Assembly: GCF_011761985.1 (NCBI RefSeq)
Contig: NZ_JAASQT010000008.1
Location: 38,259 to 102,258 of the forward strand
Reading direction: 5' to 3'
Source of the DNA: Brevundimonas terrae
Lineage (GTDB): Bacteria; Pseudomonadota; Alphaproteobacteria; Caulobacterales; Caulobacteraceae
Length of the DNA stretch: 64,000 nucleotides
Positions 55,879 through 64,000 of this stretch are shown piece after piece. The notes beneath the pieces are model-generated. The model had not been told where the DNA came from. It worked only from the letters and a program-made list of their open reading frames with translations, and made no database searches. The translations under genes and the position numbers were made by a program. Position 1 is the stretch's first letter; every line of letters begins with the position of its first letter.

Positions 55879-56937
55879 TCAGCGCATGGAAGCCAGCCAC
55901 CGGCTCCAGTCGCTTTCAGACCCCAACTCATTCATGCGGTGGCCACGGCTGCGCGTCATGTGCCTGAAGTCACGCGGCGTCATGTCGAATAGGTCCTTGA
56001 AGGCCGTGCTGTAGTTGGCGGCATTGGCAAACCCCCAGCGTTCAGCGATTTCGGCAATCGTCAGGTGAACCTTGGACGGGTCGAGCAGATCGTCGCGGCT
56101 ACGGTGCAGGCGACGTTGGCGCAGATAGCTGGCAAAGCCGCCATAGCGGACCATCATCCGGTAAAGGGTGGCCCTCGAAACGCCGAACTCCAGCGCCGTC
56201 TGATCAACCGACAGATGCAGATCATGCAGATGCTCTTCGATATAGCGCCGCACCGGCAGCCACGCGGCCATCCGTACCGAAGACGCAACCTCGGGATCAA
56301 TATTTCCGTTCAACGCCGCCGACGCCATGGCCAGTGTCGGCCCCTGCATGGCCATGGCCTGAGCCGCCGTCATGGTAGGGGCCGCGTGATAAAGCGCCAT
56401 CAGATGGCTGCGGAACAGGGCCGTCAACGGATGCTGGCCCGCCAGTCTCTGGCCCGCCAGTGCATCCGGATCAATCAGCAATGGCTCCAGAACCCGTCGC
56501 GGCAAAACCAGATCAAAAGACGTATAGGCCGTAGATTCCGTCTCGATGGCATGGGTCATGTCCACCATCAACATGTCGCCATTGGCAAACACCTGCTCGC
56601 CGCGCCGCGACCGCGCGACGCGGCTGCCGGAGACGTAGAACTGCATCATATAATAGTCGAGGCTGTCCCCCGCGATCAGGGCCGAGGTGCGCTCGGTCTT
56701 CTGGGCGCAGGTCGTCACACTGCCGAACATCAGTTCGCCCGCATGATAGGCATCAACGGTCGCAAAGAAGCTGGAATCTGTAATCGACGAAATCTGCCAT
56801 ACCGAAGCGGCGATTTCGCGCCAGATGCCGATACGGGAATTTACGGGCAGCAAGGACGTGTCGAAAACCGAACGCGCTATTGGGGCACGGTCATCTGTCG
56901 CTTTAAGATCGGCCGAGTAAGCCCCCAAGATGCACAC
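55879..56937 (-). CDS. AraC-family transcriptional regulator
   Basis: This 352-residue regulator has an N-terminal AraC_binding_2-like cupin domain (SLLPVNSRIGIWREIAASVWQISSITDSSFFATVDAYHAGELMFGSV, through YYMMQFYVSGSRVARSRRGEQVFANGDMLMVDM). The C-terminal pair of helix-turn-helices is recognisable as DLHLSVDQTALEFGVSRATLYRMMVRYGGFASYLRQRRLHRS and LTIAEIAERWGFANAANYSTAFKDLFDMTPRDFRH. The start is a GTG at 56937 with a weak CAGG upstream, so it may be shorter. It lies 234 nt upstream of the giant autotransporter gene on the same strand. Regulation of that gene is a reasonable inference, not proven. No other target is apparent. Confidence 0.9.
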   Translation of the reverse strand: MCILGAYSADLKATDDRAPIARSVFDTSLLPVNSRIGIWREIAASVWQISSITDSSFFATVDAYHAGELMFGSVTTCAQKTERTSALIAGDSLDYYMMQFYVSGSRVARSRRGEQVFANGDMLMVDMTHAIETESTAYTSFDLVLPRRVLEPLLIDPDALAGQRLAGQHPLTALFRSHLMALYHAAPTMTAAQAMAMQGPTLAMASAALNGNIDPEVASSVRMAAWLPVRRYIEEHLHDLHLSVDQTALEFGVSRATLYRMMVRYGGFASYLRQRRLHRSRDDLLDPSKVHLTIAEIAERWGFANAANYSTAFKDLFDMTPRDFRHMTRSRGHRMNELGSESDWSRWLASMR

Positions 56938-57193
56938 CTGACTGGATTACAAACGCGAGGTGCAATGACCACCAAGTCGCGACAAACCGAACATGCGGCG
57001 CGACGACCTTTACTGCGTTTTACGTTTTTTCCAGTTCGATACGTATCAAGTCAAACCTTACCCAGACCTTAATATTTATGGCTAACTGCACCCGCTATGC
57101 CGGAAATCGGGCCTTTCATCGAACTTCGTTCCACCCATGGTGGTGCGCGATATTTTATTCCCGAAATATGTATGTTCAGGCGCTGGGTGCCGT

Positions 57194-58654
57194 TCAGTCA
57201 TTGGGCATCCCCAATCCTGTCCCCAATCCTGACCATGCCCCTGCCCGCGCCAGATCAGCCATAAACTCCGCTTTGGCCCTGACCCGTTCCCGAGGATCTG
57301 GGTGTCGTAAAATATAGGCGGGGTGATAGGTCACCAGAACGCTGCCTTCAGGGCCCTTCATCAACTGGCCGCGTGTGTCCGAAACATTGACGGCATGGCC
57401 CAGAACACTGCGTGCCGCACTGGCCCCCATGGCCACCACCAGTTCGGGTTTCACAAAGGCGCGTTCGTAATCCAGCCACCAGCGGCACAGCTCGATTTCC
57501 GATACGGACGGTGTGCGGTGCAGGCGACGCCTCTCCTTCACCTCGTGTTTGAAATGTTTGACCGCATTGGTCAGATAAACCGCCCCGCGATCTATGCCTG
57601 CCGCCTGTAAGGCCTCGTCCAGAACCTGTCCGGCCGGACCCATAAAGGGTTGTCCGCTCAGGTCCTCGTGATCGCCCGGTTGCTCGCCGACGATCATCAA
57701 AGGAGCCGCCTTTGGCCCAACCCCGCAAACCGGCTGTGTTGCATCACGCCACAGCGGACAACGACGACACCCTGCCAATGCCGCATTCAGGGCCTGCAAG
57801 GATTGCGGCACCAGATCACTGGTGACGGTGCGGTCCACGCTCTGCGCCTTAACCTGTTCAAAGCGGCGATTGGGTTCAGGCGCAGTCGCATTGACCATCT
57901 GGTCGGTGCGCCCTGTCGCCCCAGCAATCATCTCGGCAATCAGTTCGGCTTCGGGAAGATTGGCCCAATAGCGTTTGGGCATTTCCGACTGCATGGCCTT
58001 GGTGCGTAGACGCGACGGGTTAAAGGTCGAGGCGTAATAGGTCTTCCAGAAGTCCTCGACGGCATCTTCATCTGGCGCATCTTCTTTACGGGCGGGCGGC
58101 CCGAAGGTCAGGCCCGTGCCATCCCAGTGGGCCGTACCCTCGGGTGTCAGGATCGACCAGTTCATATTGGCATAGCGGCGCGCAAAGAAGGGGGCCGTCT
58201 TTTCAAGCACGCGATGCGCCGGTTCAAACCACGCGATCCAGCGCTCATCCACCCCCTCGCCCGTCTGGCGAAAGCGGACAAAGGCCTTCATCTTATGGGA
58301 TGCACGGCTGACGTTTTTTGCTTTTTCCAAGGCCGCGCGCACATCGCGATCCGATGTGATTTTCAACAGCTCCGGCGTCTCCTGTAATCGCCACAACAGG
58401 CGGTACAGCAGATCAAAACGGTCGCCGTCGCGATGCAGGATCACATCCTGCGCCAAACCCAGAAAAGCCTTGGACACCTTGAACGGCCGCGCATTTGTGG
58501 CATCCGGCATAGGGGTTTCGCCAAACAGCCCGCCCTGCCCTTCGCCGGTAACAAATCGCACATGGGCTGGCTCTACGCCCTCGACCCGCAAGCGCCGCGC
58601 CGCATCGCGCCATCCGTCAAAATCTGTTTCCCCCGCCAGTTGGACGGTACGCAT
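57194..58654 (-). CDS. udgX: DUF4130 + UdgX-type uracil-DNA glycosylase
   Basis: This 486-residue two-domain repair protein has an N-terminal DUF4130 region (about 1-265, VSKAFLGLAQDVILHRDGDRFDLLYRLLWRL, FARRYANMNWSILTPEGTAHWDG) linked to a UDG-superfamily domain. That domain has CxxC (AGCRRCPLW), motif GEQPGDHEDLSGQPFMGPAGQVLD, and VTYHPAYILRHPDP. The loop KERRRLHRTPSVSE carries the R-x-H signature of UdgX; the His at about residue 379 is expected to form a covalent bond with DNA after uracil removal, as shown for mycobacterial UdgX. The start overlaps the upstream radical SAM stop by one base (TGATG). Co-transcription under a LexA box is likely. Conserved linkage of these two gene families is known to me from other genomes. 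Confidence 0.9.
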   Translation of the reverse strand: MRTVQLAGETDFDGWRDAARRLRVEGVEPAHVRFVTGEGQGGLFGETPMPDATNARPFKVSKAFLGLAQDVILHRDGDRFDLLYRLLWRLQETPELLKITSDRDVRAALEKAKNVSRASHKMKAFVRFRQTGEGVDERWIAWFEPAHRVLEKTAPFFARRYANMNWSILTPEGTAHWDGTGLTFGPPARKEDAPDEDAVEDFWKTYYASTFNPSRLRTKAMQSEMPKRYWANLPEAELIAEMIAGATGRTDQMVNATAPEPNRRFEQVKAQSVDRTVTSDLVPQSLQALNAALAGCRRCPLWRDATQPVCGVGPKAAPLMIVGEQPGDHEDLSGQPFMGPAGQVLDEALQAAGIDRGAVYLTNAVKHFKHEVKERRRLHRTPSVSEIELCRWWLDYERAFVKPELVVAMGASAARSVLGHAVNVSDTRGQLMKGPEGSVLVTYHPAYILRHPDPRERVRAKAEFMADLARAGAWSGLGTGLGMPND

Positions 58655-59895
58655 CAGAACAGGCTCAACTGCTCGGGGCGTTTATGGGGTGCGATACGGG
58701 CCCGCAGGTCCACCGCATCGGTCAGCCCGCCCGGTGTCCAGTCCAGCGCCACAATCCACGGACGAACCTTGTCGATCGAGCGGGTCAACTGCCCTACATC
58801 CTCAAGCCGCAGGGTTCGATAGCGACGCACCGAGATGATCCGGTCCACGGCCTTTACCCCCAGCCCCGGCACACGCAGCAAGGTTTCGCGATCCCCCGTA
58901 TTCACATCAACCGGAAAGCTGGCCCGCTTTTGCAGCGCCCAGGCCAGCTTGGGATCAATATCCAGATCCAGCATCCCGCCTACACTGCCCTCGGCGATTT
59001 CAGGGGCGGAAAACCCGTAAAAGCGCATCAGCCAGTCGGCCTGATACAGACGGTGCTCGCGCATCAACGGCGGACGTGAAACCGGCAGGATGGCCGAACT
59101 GTCTGGGATCGGGCTGAAGGCCGAATAATAAACGCGCCGCAGGCCATAGCCGCCATAGAGCGATGCAGAACGATCCATAATCTCGGTGTCGGGCGCACCA
59201 TCGGCCCCCACAATCAACTGGGTGGACTGGCCCCCCGGTGCAAAGCGTGGCGGCTTGATCCGGTCACGCTTTTCGGGTTTGGCCGCTTCCATTCTCAAAC
59301 GCACCTGCCCCATGGCCTTGCGGATCACGCGCGCATCTTTTTCAGGGGCCAGAACCCCCAAGGCCTCGTCGCGGGGCAGTTCGATATTGGCCGACAGACG
59401 ATCCGCATAAAGTCCCGCCAACTCGATCAGTTTCGGGTCCGCCTCGGGGATCAGTTTCAGATGGATATAACCGCGAAAATCGTGATCCTCGCGAAGGCGG
59501 CGTGCCACCTCGACCATCTGTTCCATCGTATAGTCCGACGAGCGGATAATGCCCGAGGACAGGAACAGGCCTTCGATATAGTTACGCTTGTAAAAGGCCA
59601 GCGTCAGGTCAACGACCTCGTCCACGTCGAACCGCGCCCGCTCGACGTTCGAGGACGAGCGGTTGATGCAATAGGCGCAGTCGAAGATGCAGAAATTCGT
59701 CAGCAATATTTTCAGCAAACTGACGCAGCGGCCATCGGGCGTATAGGCGTGACAAATGCCCATACCCTCTGTCGAACCGACGCCCTTGCCATTGCTGGAA
59801 TTGCGCTTTTGCGCCCCCGATGAAGCACAGGATGCATCATATTTGGCCGCATCGGCCAGGATGGACAGCTTTCTTCGTAAATCTAAACGCGCCAT
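58654..59895 (-). CDS. radical SAM putative DNA modification/repair protein
   Basis: This 413-residue protein begins MARLDLRRKLSILADAAKYDASCASSG and has the radical SAM CxxxCxxC cluster site (Cys69, Cys73, Cys76 in NFCIFDCAYCINRS). Residues GLFLSSGIIRSSDYTMEQMVEVARRL continue the SAM barrel. A helix-hairpin-helix segment near the end (ETLLRVPGLGVKAVDRIISVRRYRTLR) indicates DNA binding. It matches my memory of the family named putative DNA modification/repair radical SAM protein. The reaction is unknown. The open frame extends upstream to 60009, but ATG 59895 fits the family start. A perfect GTTC-N7-GTTC LexA box lies 3 nt before this start. The stop overlaps the udgX start, so the two make an operon. 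Confidence 0.9.
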   Translation of the reverse strand: MARLDLRRKLSILADAAKYDASCASSGAQKRNSSNGKGVGSTEGMGICHAYTPDGRCVSLLKILLTNFCIFDCAYCINRSSSNVERARFDVDEVVDLTLAFYKRNYIEGLFLSSGIIRSSDYTMEQMVEVARRLREDHDFRGYIHLKLIPEADPKLIELAGLYADRLSANIELPRDEALGVLAPEKDARVIRKAMGQVRLRMEAAKPEKRDRIKPPRFAPGGQSTQLIVGADGAPDTEIMDRSASLYGGYGLRRVYYSAFSPIPDSSAILPVSRPPLMREHRLYQADWLMRFYGFSAPEIAEGSVGGMLDLDIDPKLAWALQKRASFPVDVNTGDRETLLRVPGLGVKAVDRIISVRRYRTLRLEDVGQLTRSIDKVRPWIVALDWTPGGLTDAVDLRARIAPHKRPEQLSLF

Positions 59896-59897
59896 TT

Positions 59898-59912
59898 GTT
59901 CATGATATGTTC
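59898..59912. promoter_or_regulatory. LexA (SOS) box, GTTC-N7-GTTC
   Basis: GTTC at 59898-59901 and GTTC at 59909-59912 with exactly 7 nt between match the alphaproteobacterial LexA consensus. It sits immediately before the radical SAM start codon, so LexA binding would block that operon until DNA damage. Confidence 0.82.
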
Positions 59913-60080
59913 CATTAGGCCCCGTGTCCAATTCTGCATGATGAAAATCACCCTCAGACAACCTTACGGAGCGTGGAATGCGCGAATTGCTTCGCGATTT
60001 CAGCGACAACCATGTTGCGAGATTTTCATGGAATAAGGACGATACCTCTCGCCCCTATTCCATGTCTGTGGCCGCCAGCC

Positions 60081-61733
60081 TTAAAACTCTTCCCAGTCCT
60101 GACTGGCCGCAAGGGTCAGATTAGCCTTGGGCGCAGGCGCGCGTCGTGCCGCCAGAGTCGCCTCTACATCGGCATTATGGCGCGTGCGGATCGGCCCTTC
60201 TGCTGTGACGTTAGGGGCCAGAGCTTTCACCTGAGACTGCAACCGGGGCTGAGGGGGACGCACGGCAGCGGTGGCCTGTGTCACCTTGAATTTGCGTACC
60301 AGCGTCGTCAGCTTTTCCGCCTCGTTTGTCAGGTGGTGACAGGCTGCGGTCGATTGCTCGACCATGGCAGCATTCTGCTGGGTCGTCTGGTCCATCTGGT
60401 TCACCGAGTCATTGACCTCGGCCAGCGTGGTCGCCTGTTCTTTGGCCGAGGCGCTGATCTCGTTCATCAGATCGGCAATCTCGGTCACGCGGCCAACAAT
60501 AGCCGTCAGCACCTCGCCCGTCTGGCCGACCAGCTTCACACCATTCTTGACCTGATGGCTCGAGGACGAGATCAGGGTTTTGATCTCCTTTGCCGCATCG
60601 GCCGACCTCTGGGCCAGGGCGCGGACCTCCGATGCCACCACGGCAAAACCACGACCGGCATCGCCCGCCCTCGCCGCCTCGACACCGGCATTCAAAGCCA
60701 GAAGATTGGTCTGGAATGCGATTTCGTCGATCACACCGATGATGCGGCTGATCTGGTCGGACGAGGACTCGATCTCGCCCATCGCCGTGACCGCATCGGA
60801 CACCACCTCGCTGCTGCGGGTTGCATCCTGTTTGGCTGCGTCCACGACATGGCTGGCCTTTTGCGAGCCTTCGGCGGTGCGTTTCACCGTCACCGTAATC
60901 TCGTCCAGCGCCGCCGCCGTTTGCTGCAAGGAGGCAGCCTGACGCTCGGTACGGCTGGAAAGATCATCGGACGCGCCGCTGATTTCGTTAGCCCCTGCCC
61001 GCATCATGCCGACGTTTTCCGACACTTCCTGCATGGCCTCTTCGAGACGGGCCATGGCCGCGTTGAAGTCGGTTTTGAGCTGGGCATAATCGCCGGGGAA
61101 GTCCTCGACAATGCGCGTCGTCAGATCCCCATCGGCCAGACGGGCCAGCGACTGCGCCGTGGTTTCCACCACGCTTTTCTGGATCGCCTCGGCCTCGGCA
61201 CGGATCGCTTCGGCTTCTCTACGGGCCGTTTCCGCCGCTTCCAGATAGATGGAAATCACGAAATCCATATCCAGCAGCGCAGCCTTGACCACGGCCCCCA
61301 CTGTCTCGCCCAATTCTTTGCCGCCATCTGATCTGGAAAACCACGAACGCTTCTTTTCGTGATCCTTGACGACAGCCTTGAGCAGACCGTCCAGTACCAG
61401 CGCATAGCCGCCAATATACCAGCGTGGCTCCAGCCCGATACGCGCATGGGTCGCACCAATGCGTTGCACGCTATCGGTATAGGTCTGGTCGTACTTGGCC
61501 GAGGCAATCTGGGACCAGTGACGCGACTGACCACCCTTTGCGCTCGAAATCATCTGCTCGTTGCCAAAGAAGCGCGAAACGGCGGGATAGGCACGAACCT
61601 GTGCGTAGAACGCATCCAGACTATCGGACACTGTCGCGTCGATAACAGGCTGGGCTTTGGCCAGTCTCTGACGGGTTTGTGTATCTAGACGCATAAAGGC
61701 CAGACGCTCTTGGAGCGCGATGCTGTCAGACAT
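60081..61733 (-). CDS. soluble globin-coupled chemotaxis receptor
   Basis: This 550-residue protein has no membrane segment. Residues about 1-175 are a protoglobin domain with the proximal heme His96 in IGATHARIGLEPRWYIGGY and a candidate distal Tyr43. Next come a HAMP-like stretch (LARLADGDLTTRIVEDFPGDYAQLKTDFNAAM) and the methyl-accepting signalling domain with the conserved hairpin RIIGVIDEIAFQTNLLALNAGVEAARAGDAGRGFAVVASEVRALAQRSADAAKEI. It ends DWEEF, a CheR/CheB-docking pentapeptide like NWETF. It probably senses oxygen or another heme gas ligand and signals through CheA/CheW in the cytoplasm, as HemAT does. Start ATG 61733 follows AAGGA; an upstream frame start is not supported. No chemotaxis operon is adjacent. 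Confidence 0.93.
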   Translation of the reverse strand: MSDSIALQERLAFMRLDTQTRQRLAKAQPVIDATVSDSLDAFYAQVRAYPAVSRFFGNEQMISSAKGGQSRHWSQIASAKYDQTYTDSVQRIGATHARIGLEPRWYIGGYALVLDGLLKAVVKDHEKKRSWFSRSDGGKELGETVGAVVKAALLDMDFVISIYLEAAETARREAEAIRAEAEAIQKSVVETTAQSLARLADGDLTTRIVEDFPGDYAQLKTDFNAAMARLEEAMQEVSENVGMMRAGANEISGASDDLSSRTERQAASLQQTAAALDEITVTVKRTAEGSQKASHVVDAAKQDATRSSEVVSDAVTAMGEIESSSDQISRIIGVIDEIAFQTNLLALNAGVEAARAGDAGRGFAVVASEVRALAQRSADAAKEIKTLISSSSHQVKNGVKLVGQTGEVLTAIVGRVTEIADLMNEISASAKEQATTLAEVNDSVNQMDQTTQQNAAMVEQSTAACHHLTNEAEKLTTLVRKFKVTQATAAVRPPQPRLQSQVKALAPNVTAEGPIRTRHNADVEATLAARRAPAPKANLTLAASQDWEEF

Positions 61734-61948
61734 TTTTGATCCTTGCCAAGGGGGGAACTGCAAGAACCGACAGAATGGTGGGCCTGTCTTATTTCGCCAT
61801 GAAGACTGAGTTACGTACTTCTACTTGGTCATGACGATTGAATTTAATCCGGTTTTCGCCCTCTAAATCCGCATCCCTCACCCTTGGTTTCTATGGCCAT
61901 GCGCGAGCTAGCTGATATTCATCAATGGACATTCAAAGGGGACGAGGA

Positions 61949-63721
61949 ATGAAGTCACTGCTTTTGACGGCCTGCGCCGTTTCGGCTGTTCTGGGGGTAT
62001 CTGCACCGGCTATGGCCCAGCAGGCACCTGCGGCGGCGGTCGCACAAAACGATGCCAATGCGCGCCTCAAGGCCCTGTATGATGCCGACTGGGATTATAA
62101 TCAGGCCCGTTACGGCATCCGTAAACTGGCCGATGGCACCAGCACCCCGCGTACCAGCCTCGGCATGATCGATCCGGCCTCGCAACAGGCACGCATCGAG
62201 CATGCGCAGGGTTTGTTGGCGCAACTGGATACGATCCCCGTCGCCGAACTGTCCGATGAAGAGCGCATCAATGCGGCCGTGTTCCGCACCAATCTGGAGC
62301 ACGCCCTGATCGACGGCCAAGCCCGCCAATGGGAAATGCCATTCAACAGCGACAGTAATTTCTGGACCTATCTGGACCGCGCTTCGGACATGCGAAGCCC
62401 CGAAGATTACCGCGCCTATATTGCCCGCATGCGCGATATCCCGCGCTATTTCGGTCAGAACATGGACAATATGCGTACCGGTCTGGCCCGTGGGTTCAGC
62501 GTCCCGCAGGTCACACTCGAAGGCCGCGAAAGCTCGATCAGCAACTTCATCACCGATACGGCCGAGGCCAACAGCTTCTATCGCGCCTTTGAACGCATGC
62601 CGTCCAACATCTCGGCGGCGGAACAGGCCCAGTTGCGTGCCGAAGCGGTCGCGGCCATCAATGAAGCTGTCATTCCGGCCTATCGTTCCCTGCTGGCCTT
62701 CTATCTGGACGAGTACCAACCCAAGGCCCGTACCAGCCTGGCCGCGCGCGACATACCTGACGGTCTGGCCTTCTATGAAGGGCAGGTCCGCAAATATACG
62801 ACGCTGGAACTGACCGGCGAGCAGATCCACCAGATCGGCCTGTCCGAGGTTGCCCGTATTCAGGCCGAGATGCGCCAAACCATGCAGGACGCAGGTTTTA
62901 ACGGCACATTCGAAGAGTTCCTGACCTTCCTGCGTACCGACCCGCAATTCTATGCCAAGACGCCTGACGAGCTTCTGATGGTATCGGCATGGGTGGCCAA
63001 GCGCGCAGACGGCCAGATCGGCAAGCTGATCGGCAAGCTGCCGCGCCGCCCCTACACCATTATTCCGGTGCCGCAAGCGCTGGCCCCCTTCTATACCGCA
63101 GGACGTGGCGGGCTGGGTTCATGCCAGATGAACACCTACAACCTGCCCAGTCGTCCGCTGTATAATATTCCGGCCCTGACCCTTCACGAATGCGCCCCCG
63201 GTCACAGCTTCCAGGCCGCCCTTGCCGAAGAGCAGGCCGATGGTCCGGCCTTCCGCCGCTATACCTATTTCTCGGGTTATGGCGAAGGTTGGGGGCTTTA
63301 TACCGAGCATCTCGGCGTCGAGATGGGCATCTATCGCACGCCCTACGAGCATTTCGGCCGTCTCAGCTACGAGATGTGGCGCGCCGCACGTCTGGTGATC
63401 GACACCGGCGTCCACCTGAAAGGCTGGTCGCGTCAGGAAGCCATCGACTATCTGGCCGGCCACACGGCCCTGTCCCAGCACGAAGTCGTCACCGAGGTTG
63501 ACCGCTATATCAGCTGGCCCGCTCAGGCTCTGTCCTACAAGCTGGGCGAGCTGACCATCCGTCGCCTGCGCGGCGAAGCCGAGGCCGCTCTGGGCGAAGC
63601 CTTCGACCCGCGCCCGTTCCACGACACCATATTGGGTATCGGAGCCGTTCCCCTCACGACACTGGAAGAACACATGGACCGGTACGTGGCAGAGACGTTG
63701 GCCAAGGCGAACAGCCAGTAA
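61949..63721 (+). CDS. secreted DUF885 metallo-hydrolase
   Basis: This 590-residue protein has a signal peptide (MKSLLLTACAVSAVLGVSAPAMA) after a GAGGA. The body is all-helical, as in DUF885, with the zinc-site motif TLHECAPGHSFQ near residue 410 (an HExxxGH variant) and downstream EGWGLYTEHLG supplying a further Glu. It ends IGAVPLTTLEEHMDRYVAETL. Family knowledge: DUF885 proteins resemble M3/M2-type peptidases and are often annotated as periplasmic peptidases; substrates are mostly undefined. It is divergent from the chemotaxis gene and is followed by a strong terminator. The ATG at 61949 is preferred to an upstream ATG because it begins the signal peptide. Confidence 0.92.
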   Translation: MKSLLLTACAVSAVLGVSAPAMAQQAPAAAVAQNDANARLKALYDADWDYNQARYGIRKLADGTSTPRTSLGMIDPASQQARIEHAQGLLAQLDTIPVAELSDEERINAAVFRTNLEHALIDGQARQWEMPFNSDSNFWTYLDRASDMRSPEDYRAYIARMRDIPRYFGQNMDNMRTGLARGFSVPQVTLEGRESSISNFITDTAEANSFYRAFERMPSNISAAEQAQLRAEAVAAINEAVIPAYRSLLAFYLDEYQPKARTSLAARDIPDGLAFYEGQVRKYTTLELTGEQIHQIGLSEVARIQAEMRQTMQDAGFNGTFEEFLTFLRTDPQFYAKTPDELLMVSAWVAKRADGQIGKLIGKLPRRPYTIIPVPQALAPFYTAGRGGLGSCQMNTYNLPSRPLYNIPALTLHECAPGHSFQAALAEEQADGPAFRRYTYFSGYGEGWGLYTEHLGVEMGIYRTPYEHFGRLSYEMWRAARLVIDTGVHLKGWSRQEAIDYLAGHTALSQHEVVTEVDRYISWPAQALSYKLGELTIRRLRGEAEAALGEAFDPRPFHDTILGIGAVPLTTLEEHMDRYVAETLAKANSQ

Positions 63722-63724
63722 GTC

Positions 63725-63762
63725 AAAACCCGCTGTCGATGGTTATCGGCAGCGGGTTTTTT
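63725..63762 (+). terminator. rho-independent terminator
   Basis: An 11-bp stem (AAAACCCGCTG at 63725-63735 with CAGCGGGTTTT at 63750-63760) continuing into more T residues lies 4 nt after the DUF885 stop codon. Confidence 0.93.
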
Positions 63763-63942
63763 GTGTTTACGCGCAGCCGTTCCGGCATTTCATCGCGCTC
63801 GGCATAGCGGCCCCTGAGAGGCTCGCTGAGCGGTAAGGCGCTATTTGCAGGTCGATGGTCCGGCCGCATGCAAGTTGACGCTGTGCGAGGCTGTGGTGGG
63901 AGGGTTTTTGGGCGTTTTGAGGTTGTGGTGCGAACAGCAAAA

Positions 63943-63968
63943 AGCCCCGTGCGTTGAGCGACGGGGCT
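63943..63968 (-). terminator. terminator for a reverse-strand gene beyond the window
   Basis: AGCCCCGT (63943-63950) and ACGGGGCT (63961-63968) form an 8-bp stem with a T-run on the reverse strand (AAAAA at 63939-63943 on the plus strand). It probably ends a gene entering from the right, outside this window. Confidence 0.6.
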
Positions 63969-64000
63969 GTTTGGGAGTGTTTGGGTGCGGGAGTAGGATT

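Noticed and set aside
1..64000. tRNA, rRNA, transposase, integrase or attachment sites
   Set aside because: I looked for conserved tRNA ends, IS-type inverted repeats with transposase genes and phage genes and saw none. A tool search (tRNAscan-SE, ISfinder) would settle this.

Overview
The window reads as a stretch of ordinary chromosome from a GC-rich Gram-negative alphaproteobacterium, most likely a member of the Caulobacteraceae (Asticcacaulis/Caulobacter/Brevundimonas-like). This is an inference from three kinds of evidence: several TonB-dependent receptors, a GTTC-N7-GTTC LexA box of the alphaproteobacterial type, and a ScfR/PccR-type regulator with TTTGCAAA operators. I saw no rRNA, tRNA, CRISPR array, insertion sequence or prophage.

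Layout. 1-3.2 kb: the start of rlmJ (cut by the window edge), a small conserved unknown gene, and the threonine-to-glycine operon kbl-tdh. 3.3-9.2 kb: a MliC/DUF4232 lipoprotein divergent from a ZnuD-like zinc receptor with a Zur-like box between them, then an atypical glycine-rich TonB-dependent receptor. 9.2-18.2 kb: a complete propionyl-CoA to succinyl-CoA operon (pccB-pccA-mutA-mutB-epimerase) divergent from its likely regulator pccR, with TTTGCAAA operators in the gap. 18.2-22.4 kb: a TonB-dependent receptor followed by a PhoD-type phosphatase. 22.4-23.5 kb: an AT-richer orphan membrane-anchored protein. 23.6-29.8 kb: a tightly coupled peptide-uptake operon in which the binding protein and first permease are one polypeptide, the two ATPases are one polypeptide, and the last gene is an S58/DmpA-type peptidase. 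29.8-34.8 kb: a MacAB/TolC-like tripartite exporter (ATPase, permease, outer-membrane factor, adaptor) downstream of a small PraB-like secreted protein. 35.2-40.8 kb: leucine catabolism genes (isovaleryl-CoA dehydrogenase and both methylcrotonyl-CoA carboxylase subunits), divergent from a LysR regulator with a perfect palindrome between them.

40.9-55.6 kb is one giant gene of about 4,918 codons encoding an autotransporter-type surface protein. Its passenger is built from about 60 glycine-rich repeats and shows a recent 768-bp internal tandem duplication. It has an unusual 90-residue segment before the signal sequence. An AraC-family gene lies just upstream, and paired GTCTCA elements sit in the promoter gap.

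55.9-64 kb: the AraC regulator, a DNA-repair pair (radical SAM/HhH protein plus DUF4130-UdgX uracil-DNA glycosylase) under a perfect LexA box, a soluble globin-coupled chemotaxis receptor, and a secreted DUF885 metallo-hydrolase.

Most promising for follow-up are the giant repeat autotransporter with its possible AraC control, the LexA-controlled radical SAM-UdgX operon, and the fused peptide-uptake operon ending in an S58 peptidase. All functions are inferred from sequence patterns by reading; no database search was run.
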